A stretch of DNA of 64,000 bases from Tsuneonella flava (lineage in GTDB: Bacteria; Pseudomonadota; Alphaproteobacteria; Sphingomonadales; Sphingomonadaceae), in NCBI RefSeq assembly GCF_002870965.1, contig NZ_PHSO01000010.1, forward strand, positions 33,101 to 97,100, written 5' to 3'. Under the pieces are notes generated by a model. It was not told where the DNA came from and made no database searches. It was given only the letters and a program-made list of their open reading frames with translations. Of the stretch, positions 35,964 to 43,766 are shown piece by piece. The translations under genes and the position numbers were made by a program. The first letter of the stretch is position 1. Each line of letters begins with the position of its first letter.

Positions 35964-36910
35964 CCGATGTGGATCTCAGAGAAGCCTTCGATCCCGACAA
36001 GCCGGTCAGCTTGCCCAATCGCAAATGCGCTTATTGCGGCGCCGAACTGGAGCGGAAAACCTCGACGCAAGACCATGTCGTCGGACGGCGCTTCGTGCCC
36101 GAGGGCACATTGGCGACCGGCTTCTTCCTTCAGGTGAAAAGCTGCCGGCCGTGTAACGACCGCAAGGCTGCGCTTGAGGATGATATCTCGATCATCACTA
36201 TGCTCCCGGACACACGCGGTGAATATGTACGAGACGACGAGCGCCTGCGGCGGACCGTTGCTCGCAAATCCAAGGGTGCGTTCAGCCCGGCAACACGGCG
36301 ACTCGCGGCGCAGAGCTACAAAAAGATTGACGCCAGCATTCCGATCGGCGGCGGTGTCTCGATGACCTATAGCGGCGTCGCAATGCCAACGCTCGAGGAG
36401 CAGAGGGTTGCCCGACTCGCTTACTATCATGTGCAGGGTTTCACCCATTTCCGCTCATTCGACGTCGAGCGTGGGCACGGGAAATGGCTGGAGCCTGGCG
36501 AGTTTCTGACGCTTGGCCATCTGACCAAAGAGGATTGGGGCAACCAGAGGATAACGGCCTTTGTGGCAGCAACCCGAAGCTGGGAGCCGGTCTGCACGGC
36601 CATCTTGGCCGACGGCTATTTTCGGCATGAGATGCGACGCAAGCCCGACAGCGAACTGGCGAGCTGGGCGGTCGAGTGGAACGGGCGGTATCGGGTCTTC
36701 GGCCTTTACGGTCCCGCCGAGGAACGCGACGCGTTTGTCGCTGCGCTTCCCAAGGAACAGATAGATTTCGCTTGGGGCGATACCACCAACGGCTTTGCCT
36801 GGCGTGCCGAGACGCCGATCGCGGATGAGGACGATCAGTTGTTCGATCTCCCCGACGATTGGGATGACCGGCCGTTCGCGAAACCGCATTGGCGGCAAAC
36901 CAGACCCTGA
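35960..36910 (+). CDS. HNH endonuclease family protein
   Basis: A 316-aa protein with an N-terminal HNH/zinc-finger module: CAYCGAELE, then STQDHVVGRRFVP and SCRPCNDRKAALE, giving two CxxC pairs around the DH of the HNH core (residues ~20-65). The rest (~240 residues) is an unrecognised domain with the segment TRSWEPVCTAILADGYFRHEMRRKP. HNH enzymes cut DNA with a divalent metal. The start overlaps the DUF4238 stop (ATGA), so the two proteins are made together. It ends 12 bp from the convergent DUF6615 gene. Confidence 0.82.
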   Translation: MTDVDLREAFDPDKPVSLPNRKCAYCGAELERKTSTQDHVVGRRFVPEGTLATGFFLQVKSCRPCNDRKAALEDDISIITMLPDTRGEYVRDDERLRRTVARKSKGAFSPATRRLAAQSYKKIDASIPIGGGVSMTYSGVAMPTLEEQRVARLAYYHVQGFTHFRSFDVERGHGKWLEPGEFLTLGHLTKEDWGNQRITAFVAATRSWEPVCTAILADGYFRHEMRRKPDSELASWAVEWNGRYRVFGLYGPAEERDAFVAALPKEQIDFAWGDTTNGFAWRAETPIADEDDQLFDLPDDWDDRPFAKPHWRQTRP

Positions 36911-36922
36911 ACAGTCGCGCGG

Positions 36923-37834
36923 TCAGTCCGCGATCAGCAGCACCTTTGGCCGTTTGACTCTTGCGGTGATGATGCGCTCACCGCGACGTTCGACGGCGCT
37001 GCGGATGATCGCTGGCAGCCCGTCGCGCCGGTCTTCGCTGCGCGACGCGGGCCGCCGTCTATGCCGCACCTCCCCGTCTGCTGTTGCGCTCTCGCGCGGG
37101 AGCGCCTTCACTGTCACCTCGGGGAGCGCCAGCGTCTGGCCGAAACCGGCAAGGCCCGATCGCGCTTCGATCGCGTCCACCACCGCCTGGCGTGCATCCG
37201 CCGGGGTTGGAATATCGGAGGCACGGTGCGTGGTGGCAGGCGCACACAGGATGGTCGAGAGCGGAAAGAACAGTGGCTGGAGCGAGCCGATACGCTTGTA
37301 CGGGAGGCGCTTGGGCTTCACCTTGACTATCGCCTTGATCCGCTCGCGGATTTCCCAGCCACTGGCGAGCTCGATACCAGAGACAGTGCCGCCCGATGCG
37401 GTGCAGACATGCGCCGGATTGTAGAAGGCGTAGAGCGGTATGGTAGTGATCGCTTCCTTGCCCAGGCCGCGCAGCAGCGTCTGCGATTGCACGCCGCTGT
37501 TATGCGGATGGGCAAGTTCAGTATAGGAGCCGATCTCCCAGTCATGCTTGTGCGGCGTGAGCCGCTTGGCCTGGATGCGAAACTGGACGGCATCGCCTGA
37601 TAGCGGATCGACAACCAGCAGATCGAAGTCCCCGCCAGTCTTCGATTCCGGCGGTGTCAGAACCACGACGCCGTTGCCGGGCAACGATAGCAGCGAAGCC
37701 GCGAGGATGTCGGTGACGCTGTCTTCGCGAAAGCGGCGTTTTAGCTTCTGCTCGATGTCGAGAAATTCCGCGATCATCACGGGCAAGCGGTCGGCGAGAT
37801 CGCAGGACGACTCGAAGATTGGCGCGATCGCCAT
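36923..37834 (-). CDS. DUF6615 family protein, PD-(D/E)XK nuclease-like
   Basis: A 303-aa protein. The N-terminal half has the DUF6615 pattern: FREDSVTDILAASLL, then PPESKTGGDFDLLVVDPLSGDAVQFRIQAKRL, i.e. E, then D-x-D, then Q-x-K as in PD-(D/E)XK nucleases. It continues to VQSQTLLRGLG and YAFYNP. The C-terminal third is basic. The residues seen suggest a catalytic nuclease core, but activity is inferred. It is transcribed towards the HNH gene and is preceded by a short frame at 37841-37939. Confidence 0.7.
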   Translation of the reverse strand: MAIAPIFESSCDLADRLPVMIAEFLDIEQKLKRRFREDSVTDILAASLLSLPGNGVVVLTPPESKTGGDFDLLVVDPLSGDAVQFRIQAKRLTPHKHDWEIGSYTELAHPHNSGVQSQTLLRGLGKEAITTIPLYAFYNPAHVCTASGGTVSGIELASGWEIRERIKAIVKVKPKRLPYKRIGSLQPLFFPLSTILCAPATTHRASDIPTPADARQAVVDAIEARSGLAGFGQTLALPEVTVKALPRESATADGEVRHRRRPASRSEDRRDGLPAIIRSAVERRGERIITARVKRPKVLLIAD

Positions 37835-37840
37835 CCCGCC

Positions 37841-37939
37841 TCAGTTCGCCGCCTGATAAAACTCGAACCGGGCCGCCAGCCGGTCGTGATCGGGCCTGTC
37901 GACGAGATGGCCGGGCGTCAGAAGCGTCTTGGTTTCCAT
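37841..37939 (-). CDS. Possible 32-aa peptide upstream of the DUF6615 gene
   Basis: Reading METKTLLTPGHLVDRPDHDR and ending RFEFYQAAN, this frame stops 6 bp before the DUF6615 start, a spacing that suits translational coupling. No good ribosome site is seen, and no family is known. It may be a leader peptide, a small partner protein, or nothing. Confidence 0.3.
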   Translation of the reverse strand: METKTLLTPGHLVDRPDHDRLAARFEFYQAAN

Positions 37940-38125
37940 GATCGGGATGATGGGTTGGCGCGAAACTAACGTCCAGCGCTAAGTTTCTGGAATGCAGTTC
38001 GCAGCTGCAGCGATCGATGGTTCGTCGTTACTCAGCTGCAAAGCCGCTGATGACTGATTGATCGGGTGATCGACCTGAAGGGCCGACGGGTCAGGTCGGT
38101 CCTACCCCCACGGCAATTTGCCGGA

Positions 38126-38644
38126 TCAGCGCGGCGGGAACACCCAGAGTGAAAGCGCTCCCTTGTGGCCCTGCCAGTCTTGACCGACACGAATGAAACC
38201 GGATCGCGTGAGGTTGTTGCGCATCGTATTGCTATCGGTCGTCGCGAAGGTCGGCTCGCTAAGCTGCTGCGCGATCAGTTCGACGAGGCCACCCGAGAGT
38301 TTCTGCCCGCGCCGATCTGCATGGATCACGACGTAGCCGAGCTCCGGGGCGTTTTCGAAACCTGCGATTGCAACCCCTGCATCGGCGAACTTGTTCAGTC
38401 GGTAATTGCGCGATGGTTCCTTGAGGGCGGCAACGCCGGCGACGCGACCGTTTTCGCCTTCCCTTATCATGGTGACCATCCGCGTACGCCGGAGCCTTTG
38501 CAGAATCTCATCGACGGTGCCTTCAATCGCGCGCCCTGCCTTGACGAGCTGGGCGACGGCGCGCTGATCCGCTGGGGCGAGGTCTGCAAAGCAGCCAGAC
38601 CAATTCCAAAGCCTGCTTTCCGCCTCGGATGCAGCGTTCATCAA
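38126..38644 (-). CDS. GNAT-like N-acetyltransferase
   Basis: A 172-aa protein with a GNAT-like core: GRVAGVAALKEP, then LGYVVIHADRRGQKLSGGLVELIAQQL (the acetyl-CoA-binding R/Q-x-x-G-x-G/S region) and a C-terminal TDSNTMRNNLTRSGFIRVGQDW. It would transfer an acetyl group to an unknown substrate. Its ATG overlaps the stop of the PLD-like gene (ATGA), so it is the second gene of a pair. In toxin-antitoxin or defence settings GNATs can act on tRNA or proteins; here the substrate cannot be read from sequence. Confidence 0.75.
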   Translation of the reverse strand: MMNAASEAESRLWNWSGCFADLAPADQRAVAQLVKAGRAIEGTVDEILQRLRRTRMVTMIREGENGRVAGVAALKEPSRNYRLNKFADAGVAIAGFENAPELGYVVIHADRRGQKLSGGLVELIAQQLSEPTFATTDSNTMRNNLTRSGFIRVGQDWQGHKGALSLWVFPPR

Positions 38645-39912
38645 GAGTCTCCCTTGGTCGTGGGCCTGTAGTAGATGGCATCAAGCATGGCGACGCGCGC
38701 ATCCCAAAGTTCCATATTCCTACCCGTCGGACGCGAGGAAGTGTACCAAGGTGCCTGGCGAATTGGTTCAATCACCCGCCCCCAATAATTTTCGAGCTTG
38801 ATGGTGGTCGGCGCGAAAGACAAAGCTTCGGCAAGGCCCGGCGTGTTGCCGCCGTTCACACAAACGAAAAAATCGGGGCGCTTCATTGCGAGGAGCCGGG
38901 TTGCCGGCGCAAGCCGCGCCGTTCGTGATGAATTCGAGAACGCCGCTGTGAAGGCAGCAACATAATCATCAAAGTCGGCCTCGGTAACATCGCCACGCCG
39001 CGGGATGGCATCGAGTGCGGCAGCAAGGGCGCCATCCTCAAGACCAATCAGCTCGGCAAAAGTGCCCGCGCCCCCCATCGAACCGAACCATCCCCAGTCG
39101 AGGCCGTCGAGGCCTTCCTCCTCGGCCTCGCTTTTTCCAAGGACACCTGCAATGCCCTTCGCCTCGGCGACAGTGACTTTCGCGAATGATGGCGTGCGGG
39201 AAAAGATTGCCTGGATCGCACGCATGAGCTTCATGCGTTTCGTAAAATCATGAAAGCGATCGATCCGCGCGAGCTCAACGAATTTGGACCATTCCATCGT
39301 TGCCAGCGCCGAGTTTACGCGGTTCCAGGTTTTACGTTCGTCCGGTAGTATAGGGTGCATCGGCCTCGGCTTGCTCGCTGCAGCTCTAGCTTGGCGCCTG
39401 TAGCTCCTCGCAAGGTCCTGCGTGATAGGTAAGCGAAGGTTTGCGTAAGCTTTAAGCTGCTCGCGAACCTGCGCGAAAAAGGGATGGTCAGCAGCGCCCT
39501 TGGCGTGAACGCCGGCTTCAAAGTTGTTGCCGAGCCCGCCTTTGGTGAAGTTGGAGCTACCGATGACGGCTTCAGCCTTCGCGCCGGACTCGAAGTAGAA
39601 TATCTTGGGGTGGAAGCAGCCTGGGCGGTTCTTCGCTACGTAGGCGTTAGGAACATCGACGAGACGATCGATGAAATCGGCCTCGGTCGCTGAAAAGTCG
39701 ACGCCGAGAAGGATCGATTCAAATTTCTCACTGTTCGCAAGCAAGATCTCTGCAACCGGAGTAATGCCACCCCAGGCGACCGCAATCGAAATACTGTCAT
39801 GCTTGCGAATCAGCGCGGAGATTTGGCGCGCCGTCGATAATGCGTCCACCAAAGATATTTGCATGCCTCGCCCATTCCGCTGCCTTAGCTTACCGATAGG
39901 CATAGCGAGCAT
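38641..39912 (-). CDS. Phospholipase-D-like nuclease-domain protein
   Basis: A 423-aa protein. Residues ~15-140 form a PLD-like domain with a single HKD-type motif (FHPKIFYFESGAKAEAVIGSSNFTKGGL), as in NgoFVII/bacterial PLD nucleases that act as dimers; the usual Asp after HxK is not obvious. The C-terminal ~100 residues (ATRLLAMKRPDFFVCVNGGN ... ENYWGRVIEPI ... WDARVAMLDAIYY) match a domain I associate with restriction-like proteins of unknown role. The start is uncertain: 39912, 39903 and 39864 are ATG in frame. It is coupled to the GNAT gene, suggesting a two-protein module. Confidence 0.78.
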   Translation of the reverse strand: MLAMPIGKLRQRNGRGMQISLVDALSTARQISALIRKHDSISIAVAWGGITPVAEILLANSEKFESILLGVDFSATEADFIDRLVDVPNAYVAKNRPGCFHPKIFYFESGAKAEAVIGSSNFTKGGLGNNFEAGVHAKGAADHPFFAQVREQLKAYANLRLPITQDLARSYRRQARAAASKPRPMHPILPDERKTWNRVNSALATMEWSKFVELARIDRFHDFTKRMKLMRAIQAIFSRTPSFAKVTVAEAKGIAGVLGKSEAEEEGLDGLDWGWFGSMGGAGTFAELIGLEDGALAAALDAIPRRGDVTEADFDDYVAAFTAAFSNSSRTARLAPATRLLAMKRPDFFVCVNGGNTPGLAEALSFAPTTIKLENYWGRVIEPIRQAPWYTSSRPTGRNMELWDARVAMLDAIYYRPTTKGDS

Positions 39913-40185
39913 GACAAGCCGCGCATAGCGTCTGGGAGATCCAGCATGATTTCATTTCGGAGGTGTCTGCCTATCCCAATAACCACTATCCAGCATGGCT
40001 CGAATGGAGAGTGAGAACGCTGAACGACGGGCGCTTAAGCCAAAGGCCCACTTCATGAAAGAAGCACAGGTTTAGGATGACGATCAGGATCACCGAATGT
40101 CTGCAAAGTCGGCGGCTTGCGTCATGCATGGAATGCGCAACCGCGATAGCGGCTATCGCACTTGCCTCAGCGCCACCGTTGTCAA

Positions 40186-41559
40186 TCATTCCCGATGGCT
40201 GCCGTCGTTGCGAAACCGCGTAAGCTCGTCCTCATCCTCCTCGATAATGGGAACAAGTAGATCCCAAACCGGGGGCGCTTCGCGGAACTGCAGATCATCT
40301 AGATCGATCAGGTCGCCAAGGTTTCGCTCGACGTCAGTGACTGGCACGATGAGCCGCTCGACGACCTCGCCACGCATGTTGCTTGCGGTCACACGAATTT
40401 CGATGTGGGCCGCCTGGCCGGTTCGTTCGACCGGCTCAATGACAGCTGTCAGCGCCTGCAATCGCCCGTGGCGGAAGTCCTGGCACCGATACTCTATCTG
40501 GATGTCCGGATCTTCCGCCTCCTCCAGTTCGAAACTCGCGCGATCCGTTCGAGCGAGATGATTGGAAAGCCGTGGGATGTTAGTGAGGAAATCACTTTCG
40601 GTTGACGGTGGCGGCGGTCCGAACACATCGACCCAATAGGGGCCGTCGTGCAGCACTGCGTTGCCCGAACGAAACTCGACGGTAACATGCTCGGCAGCGA
40701 CCACGCCCGAGTTTTCGATGGTCACCTCGAAGCCATACTGTGAGAAGAACCGAGCGGCCCCGAGGTGGAGGTTGGGGATGTCGACCGTCTGTAGCCCTGC
40801 GGCATAGGCATCGTAGTCCTCATGATAATGCCGGTTCTCCCGTAACCCCGGCACCATGAAACCCCCAGTATTCTGCCGCGGATGCTTCGCGAGTATCATT
40901 CGCGTGACCGGCTCAATCGTCGCAGGGGGCAATGCCTGCAGATGGTAGCGGCTTATCGGGCTATCGCAGAGCATCCGGATTGCCACGCGAAGTTGGGGCT
41001 CATTGGTCTGGAGCAGCCGGATGCGCTGTTCCAACTCCGCCACCCGCCGGTCGGTTGGCGAGGGTTCGGAAGCGAGAAGCCAGCTTTCGTCAGGCTTGAT
41101 TGCCTTCACCCCATGGCGACGTGCTGTCGCGCGCGGGCGACTATCGAAGCTCATCACCTCCACCCGCGCGACATCGTCAACCAAGGCGTGAAGTGCCTGC
41201 GCAACGATACGGTCGTCGCCGCTATCGCGCTCGAGGTCGTCCAGGCCTGCCCAATTGATCGGGCCGGCTGCTACATACGCAATGTCGACACGCACCGGCT
41301 GTTCGACAAGTAGTGTTGTCCCTCCATTTTCGATCGAAGGTTCAAGCAATCGGTTGAGGTCACGGGCACGCTGACCAAGGCGGCCATCGCGTTTGCGCGC
41401 GTCGACTTCGGCACTCACCTGCGGCAATATGACCAGTAAGATCGGTCCCTGTGAAAGCGATGACCAATCCAGCTGAGCCAAGGGGCGCGCTTCGAACACC
41501 ATTTGGGTATCGAGCGCGAATACACGGTCGTAGCTGCTAACGTCGATTCTGTCGGTCAT
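40186..41559 (-). CDS. PIN-domain protein with beta-rich C-terminal half
   Basis: A 457-aa protein. Residues 1-~160 look like a PIN-fold RNase: FALDTQMVFEA (first Asp), LPQVSAEVDARKRDG (conserved Glu), GDDRIVAQALHAL (late acidic pair), VMSFDSRPRATARRHGV. A helical linker follows, and from ~residue 240 a region with Ig-like strands (FEVTIENSGVVAAEHVTVEFRSG) continues to the end. VapC-type PIN toxins are ~130 aa, so this fused, long form is unusual. ATG 41559 is preferred; ATG 41577 adds 6 residues. It shares the minus strand with the PLD-GNAT pair, about 270 bp upstream of it. Confidence 0.65.
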   Translation of the reverse strand: MTDRIDVSSYDRVFALDTQMVFEARPLAQLDWSSLSQGPILLVILPQVSAEVDARKRDGRLGQRARDLNRLLEPSIENGGTTLLVEQPVRVDIAYVAAGPINWAGLDDLERDSGDDRIVAQALHALVDDVARVEVMSFDSRPRATARRHGVKAIKPDESWLLASEPSPTDRRVAELEQRIRLLQTNEPQLRVAIRMLCDSPISRYHLQALPPATIEPVTRMILAKHPRQNTGGFMVPGLRENRHYHEDYDAYAAGLQTVDIPNLHLGAARFFSQYGFEVTIENSGVVAAEHVTVEFRSGNAVLHDGPYWVDVFGPPPPSTESDFLTNIPRLSNHLARTDRASFELEEAEDPDIQIEYRCQDFRHGRLQALTAVIEPVERTGQAAHIEIRVTASNMRGEVVERLIVPVTDVERNLGDLIDLDDLQFREAPPVWDLLVPIIEEDEDELTRFRNDGSHRE

Positions 41560-41868
41560 GAACGGATGTGGCACCACTTCGCGCCATGCAGCAAGGCAGG
41601 ACGATGGAATTGGCTAGCAGCGAAGAGAATTGCTGACCCTCGTTTCAAGGATCAGAATATCCAGGGTACATCAACAGCGTGGGCGACGCGGGAGTCCGCA
41701 GCCCATTTCGAGAGGCAAAAGGACTTTCGACCTCCTGACGGCGCAGATTGCCCGAAAAAGCGGTATCATGAACGGAAGGCAGTTTTGGACGATCAGGGTT
41801 TTGCGCAGGAACGACCGCTACGTTGGCGGGAGGAGACACGCGCAACGCATCCCCTCCCAAGTATATGG
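41560..41868. other. Non-coding gap between defence genes and redox cargo
   Basis: About 300 bp in which short frames overlap but none has family similarity or a ribosome site. It marks the junction between the defence-like cluster and the SDR/redox cargo and may contain a recombination scar; I see no repeat or IS end. Confidence 0.35.
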
Positions 41869-42798
41869 TCAGCTTGCCGTATAACCCCCATCAATGACCA
41901 GCTTCTGGCCAGTGACGAAGGAAGACTCGTCCGACATCAGGAAAACTGCGGGTTTGGCAATTTCGACCGGAACGCCCATGCGACCGCCGAACTTGCCGCG
42001 CGGAACGATATCGGCATGTTCCACCGGGTCGTTGCAGAGCGGGTGTAGCGCCGCGAGCTGGGTGAAGTCGAAGGCATCCGTCGCCAGTGTCTTCTCCTTT
42101 GCCAGCGCGGTCTGGTCGGCATTGACCGCCGCCTGGAACAGCGGCGTCATGATGTAGCCCGGGTTCACCGTGTTCACGCGAATGCCATATTCCGCCATCT
42201 GCAGGGCCAAGGCCTTCGACAGACCGACGACGCCATGTTTTCCCATCGTGTATTGAATCAGGTTGAAGCGATCGATCAGCACTTCGCCCGTGTCCGGGTT
42301 CACGACCTTCGGACGACCGGCGACACCGTGAATGCTGGATACCAGCACGATGGAGCCCTTCGTTCCGTGCTTGATCATCAGGCGCGAGCCGTAGAGAGCG
42401 GTATGGAAAACCCCGTCTTCGTTGATGCTCTGAATGAACTTATGGGATTTCAGGACCGCTTCGGGATCCTTGTCGAAATCCTCCGCCGTCGCCACGCCGG
42501 CATTGGCCATCACGGCATCCACGCGTCCGTAGGTCTTTTCGGTGATCTCAAATAGCTTTTCGACGTCTTTCGGGTCGGTTACGTCAGTGTGGACATAAAG
42601 CGCGCGCCCGGCACCGTATTGCTCGTTCAGGCTCTTGGTGAAAGCTTCGCCCAGTTCGTCGTTGATGTCGGAAATAACGACTCCTGCAGCCCCTTCGGCC
42701 AAGGCTTCGCGAACCGTTGCCGATCCGATGGAATCATATCCCGGAATCGCCGAAACTGAGCCCGTCACCACGACAATTTTATCGTTCAACTTACCCAT
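41869..42798 (-). CDS. Short-chain dehydrogenase/reductase (SDR)
   Basis: A 309-aa oxidoreductase. It has a Rossmann start (KIVVVTGSVSAIPGYDSIG, an atypical glycine loop with an insertion), the NAG motif (VMANAGVA), the catalytic Ser (VLVSSIHGV) and YxxxK (YTMGK), and ends VTGQKLVIDGGYTAS. About 20 extra residues lie between the catalytic Ser and Tyr (GRPKVVNPDTGEVLIDRF). The NAD(P) cofactor is expected; the substrate is unknown. ATG 42798 follows AAAGGAG, a strong site, and rejects the longer frame. It stands alone on the minus strand. Confidence 0.88.
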   Translation of the reverse strand: MGKLNDKIVVVTGSVSAIPGYDSIGSATVREALAEGAAGVVISDINDELGEAFTKSLNEQYGAGRALYVHTDVTDPKDVEKLFEITEKTYGRVDAVMANAGVATAEDFDKDPEAVLKSHKFIQSINEDGVFHTALYGSRLMIKHGTKGSIVLVSSIHGVAGRPKVVNPDTGEVLIDRFNLIQYTMGKHGVVGLSKALALQMAEYGIRVNTVNPGYIMTPLFQAAVNADQTALAKEKTLATDAFDFTQLAALHPLCNDPVEHADIVPRGKFGGRMGVPVEIAKPAVFLMSDESSFVTGQKLVIDGGYTAS

Positions 42799-43036
42799 GT
42801 TGATTTCTCCTTTGGTTAGATTGGGAGGGGAGGAAACTGACAAGAAAACCGCGATTGCCCATTATCGGATTACCGCCTTTCATTCCGCAATCGGATCCAG
42901 TTGCAGTGGCAACGCTACGAATGAACGAATGGCAAAAATTGGGCAGGTTGATTTTGTTATCGAATGCCCGACATGTTGGCGGCAGCCGTCGAGGCAATCA
43001 ATGCGCCTAGGATGGCAGCTCGCAACCCACGTAGGG

Positions 43037-43171
43037 TCAATCAGGCACGGGGCTCAAACGTCGGCTTTCGACACGGCCTGTCGCTCGGCTGGCGGTTCGC
43101 GCGTCCGCGGCCTGGGCGACGTGCTGCTGCTCGGCTATGGCAACGAAGATGCGAAGCTTCTCAATCGTCAT
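43037..43171 (-). pseudogene. 5' stub of a LysR-type regulator gene
   Basis: From an ATG at 43171 the minus strand reads MTIEKLRIFVAIAEQQHVAQ and then AAD, a good match to the first helix-turn-helix residues of LysR proteins. After that (about 43103) the similarity stops and the frame ends after 44 codons at 43037. The remaining ~270 codons of a LysR gene are missing. The start overlaps the end of the cytochrome b561 gene, so it was once the third gene of that minus-strand string. The rest of the gap to 42798 holds no supported gene. Confidence 0.65.
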
Positions 43172-43766
43172 CGGCGGCGGGTGTAGTAGAATATTTCTCT
43201 GTCGGCGTAGGTGGGCCTACTGCAGGCTTCGCATGCCCTACTGTCATGCTCCTCAGCACGCCATCCCTGCGGATCAGCCCGTGCATCAGCGCGGCGACAA
43301 AGTGCACGAGGATGAGCGCGAAGAACAGCAGGGCAACGACCGTGTGCGCTTCCCGCAACAGCGCATAGAGCGCGAGGTCGTGCGGCAGGATTGGCGGCAG
43401 CGCGATCCCCTTGGTCAGCGCGACCGGATAGCCGCCGGCCGACAGCATCGCCCAGCCGATCAGCGGCAGACCCAGCATTGCGGCATAGAGCAGCACGTGC
43501 GTGCCCTTCGCGATGCGTTGCTGGAGCATGGGCAGGTCGGCGGGGAGCGTCGGCGCCCCAGTCGCGAGCCGCAACGGCAGTCGGATCAGTACCAGCATCA
43601 GGATCGCGATGCCCACCGGCCGGTGCAGCGCCAGTAGCACCAGGTAGAGCGGCCCAGTGGTGGAAACCATCCCGACGCCGATGAACAGCATCGCCAGCAC
43701 CATCGCCGCCATCAGCCAGTGCACAACCCGCAGCGCGGGGTGAAAGTCGGTAGGCCGACAAGTCAT
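43161..43766 (-). CDS. Cytochrome b561 family protein
   Basis: A 201-aa integral membrane protein with four hydrophobic helices and haem-ligand-type histidines: HPALRVVHWLMAAMVLAML, LALHRPVGIAILMLVLIRLPLRL, GTHVLLYAAMLGLPLIGWAM, and EAHTVVALLFFALILVHFVAALMHGLI. It passes electrons across or along the membrane. Its start overlaps the stop of the catalase-like gene (ATGA), so it probably serves as electron donor or acceptor for that enzyme. Length is typical for bacterial b561. Confidence 0.88.
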   Translation of the reverse strand: MTCRPTDFHPALRVVHWLMAAMVLAMLFIGVGMVSTTGPLYLVLLALHRPVGIAILMLVLIRLPLRLATGAPTLPADLPMLQQRIAKGTHVLLYAAMLGLPLIGWAMLSAGGYPVALTKGIALPPILPHDLALYALLREAHTVVALLFFALILVHFVAALMHGLIRRDGVLRSMTVGHAKPAVGPPTPTEKYSTTPAADDD

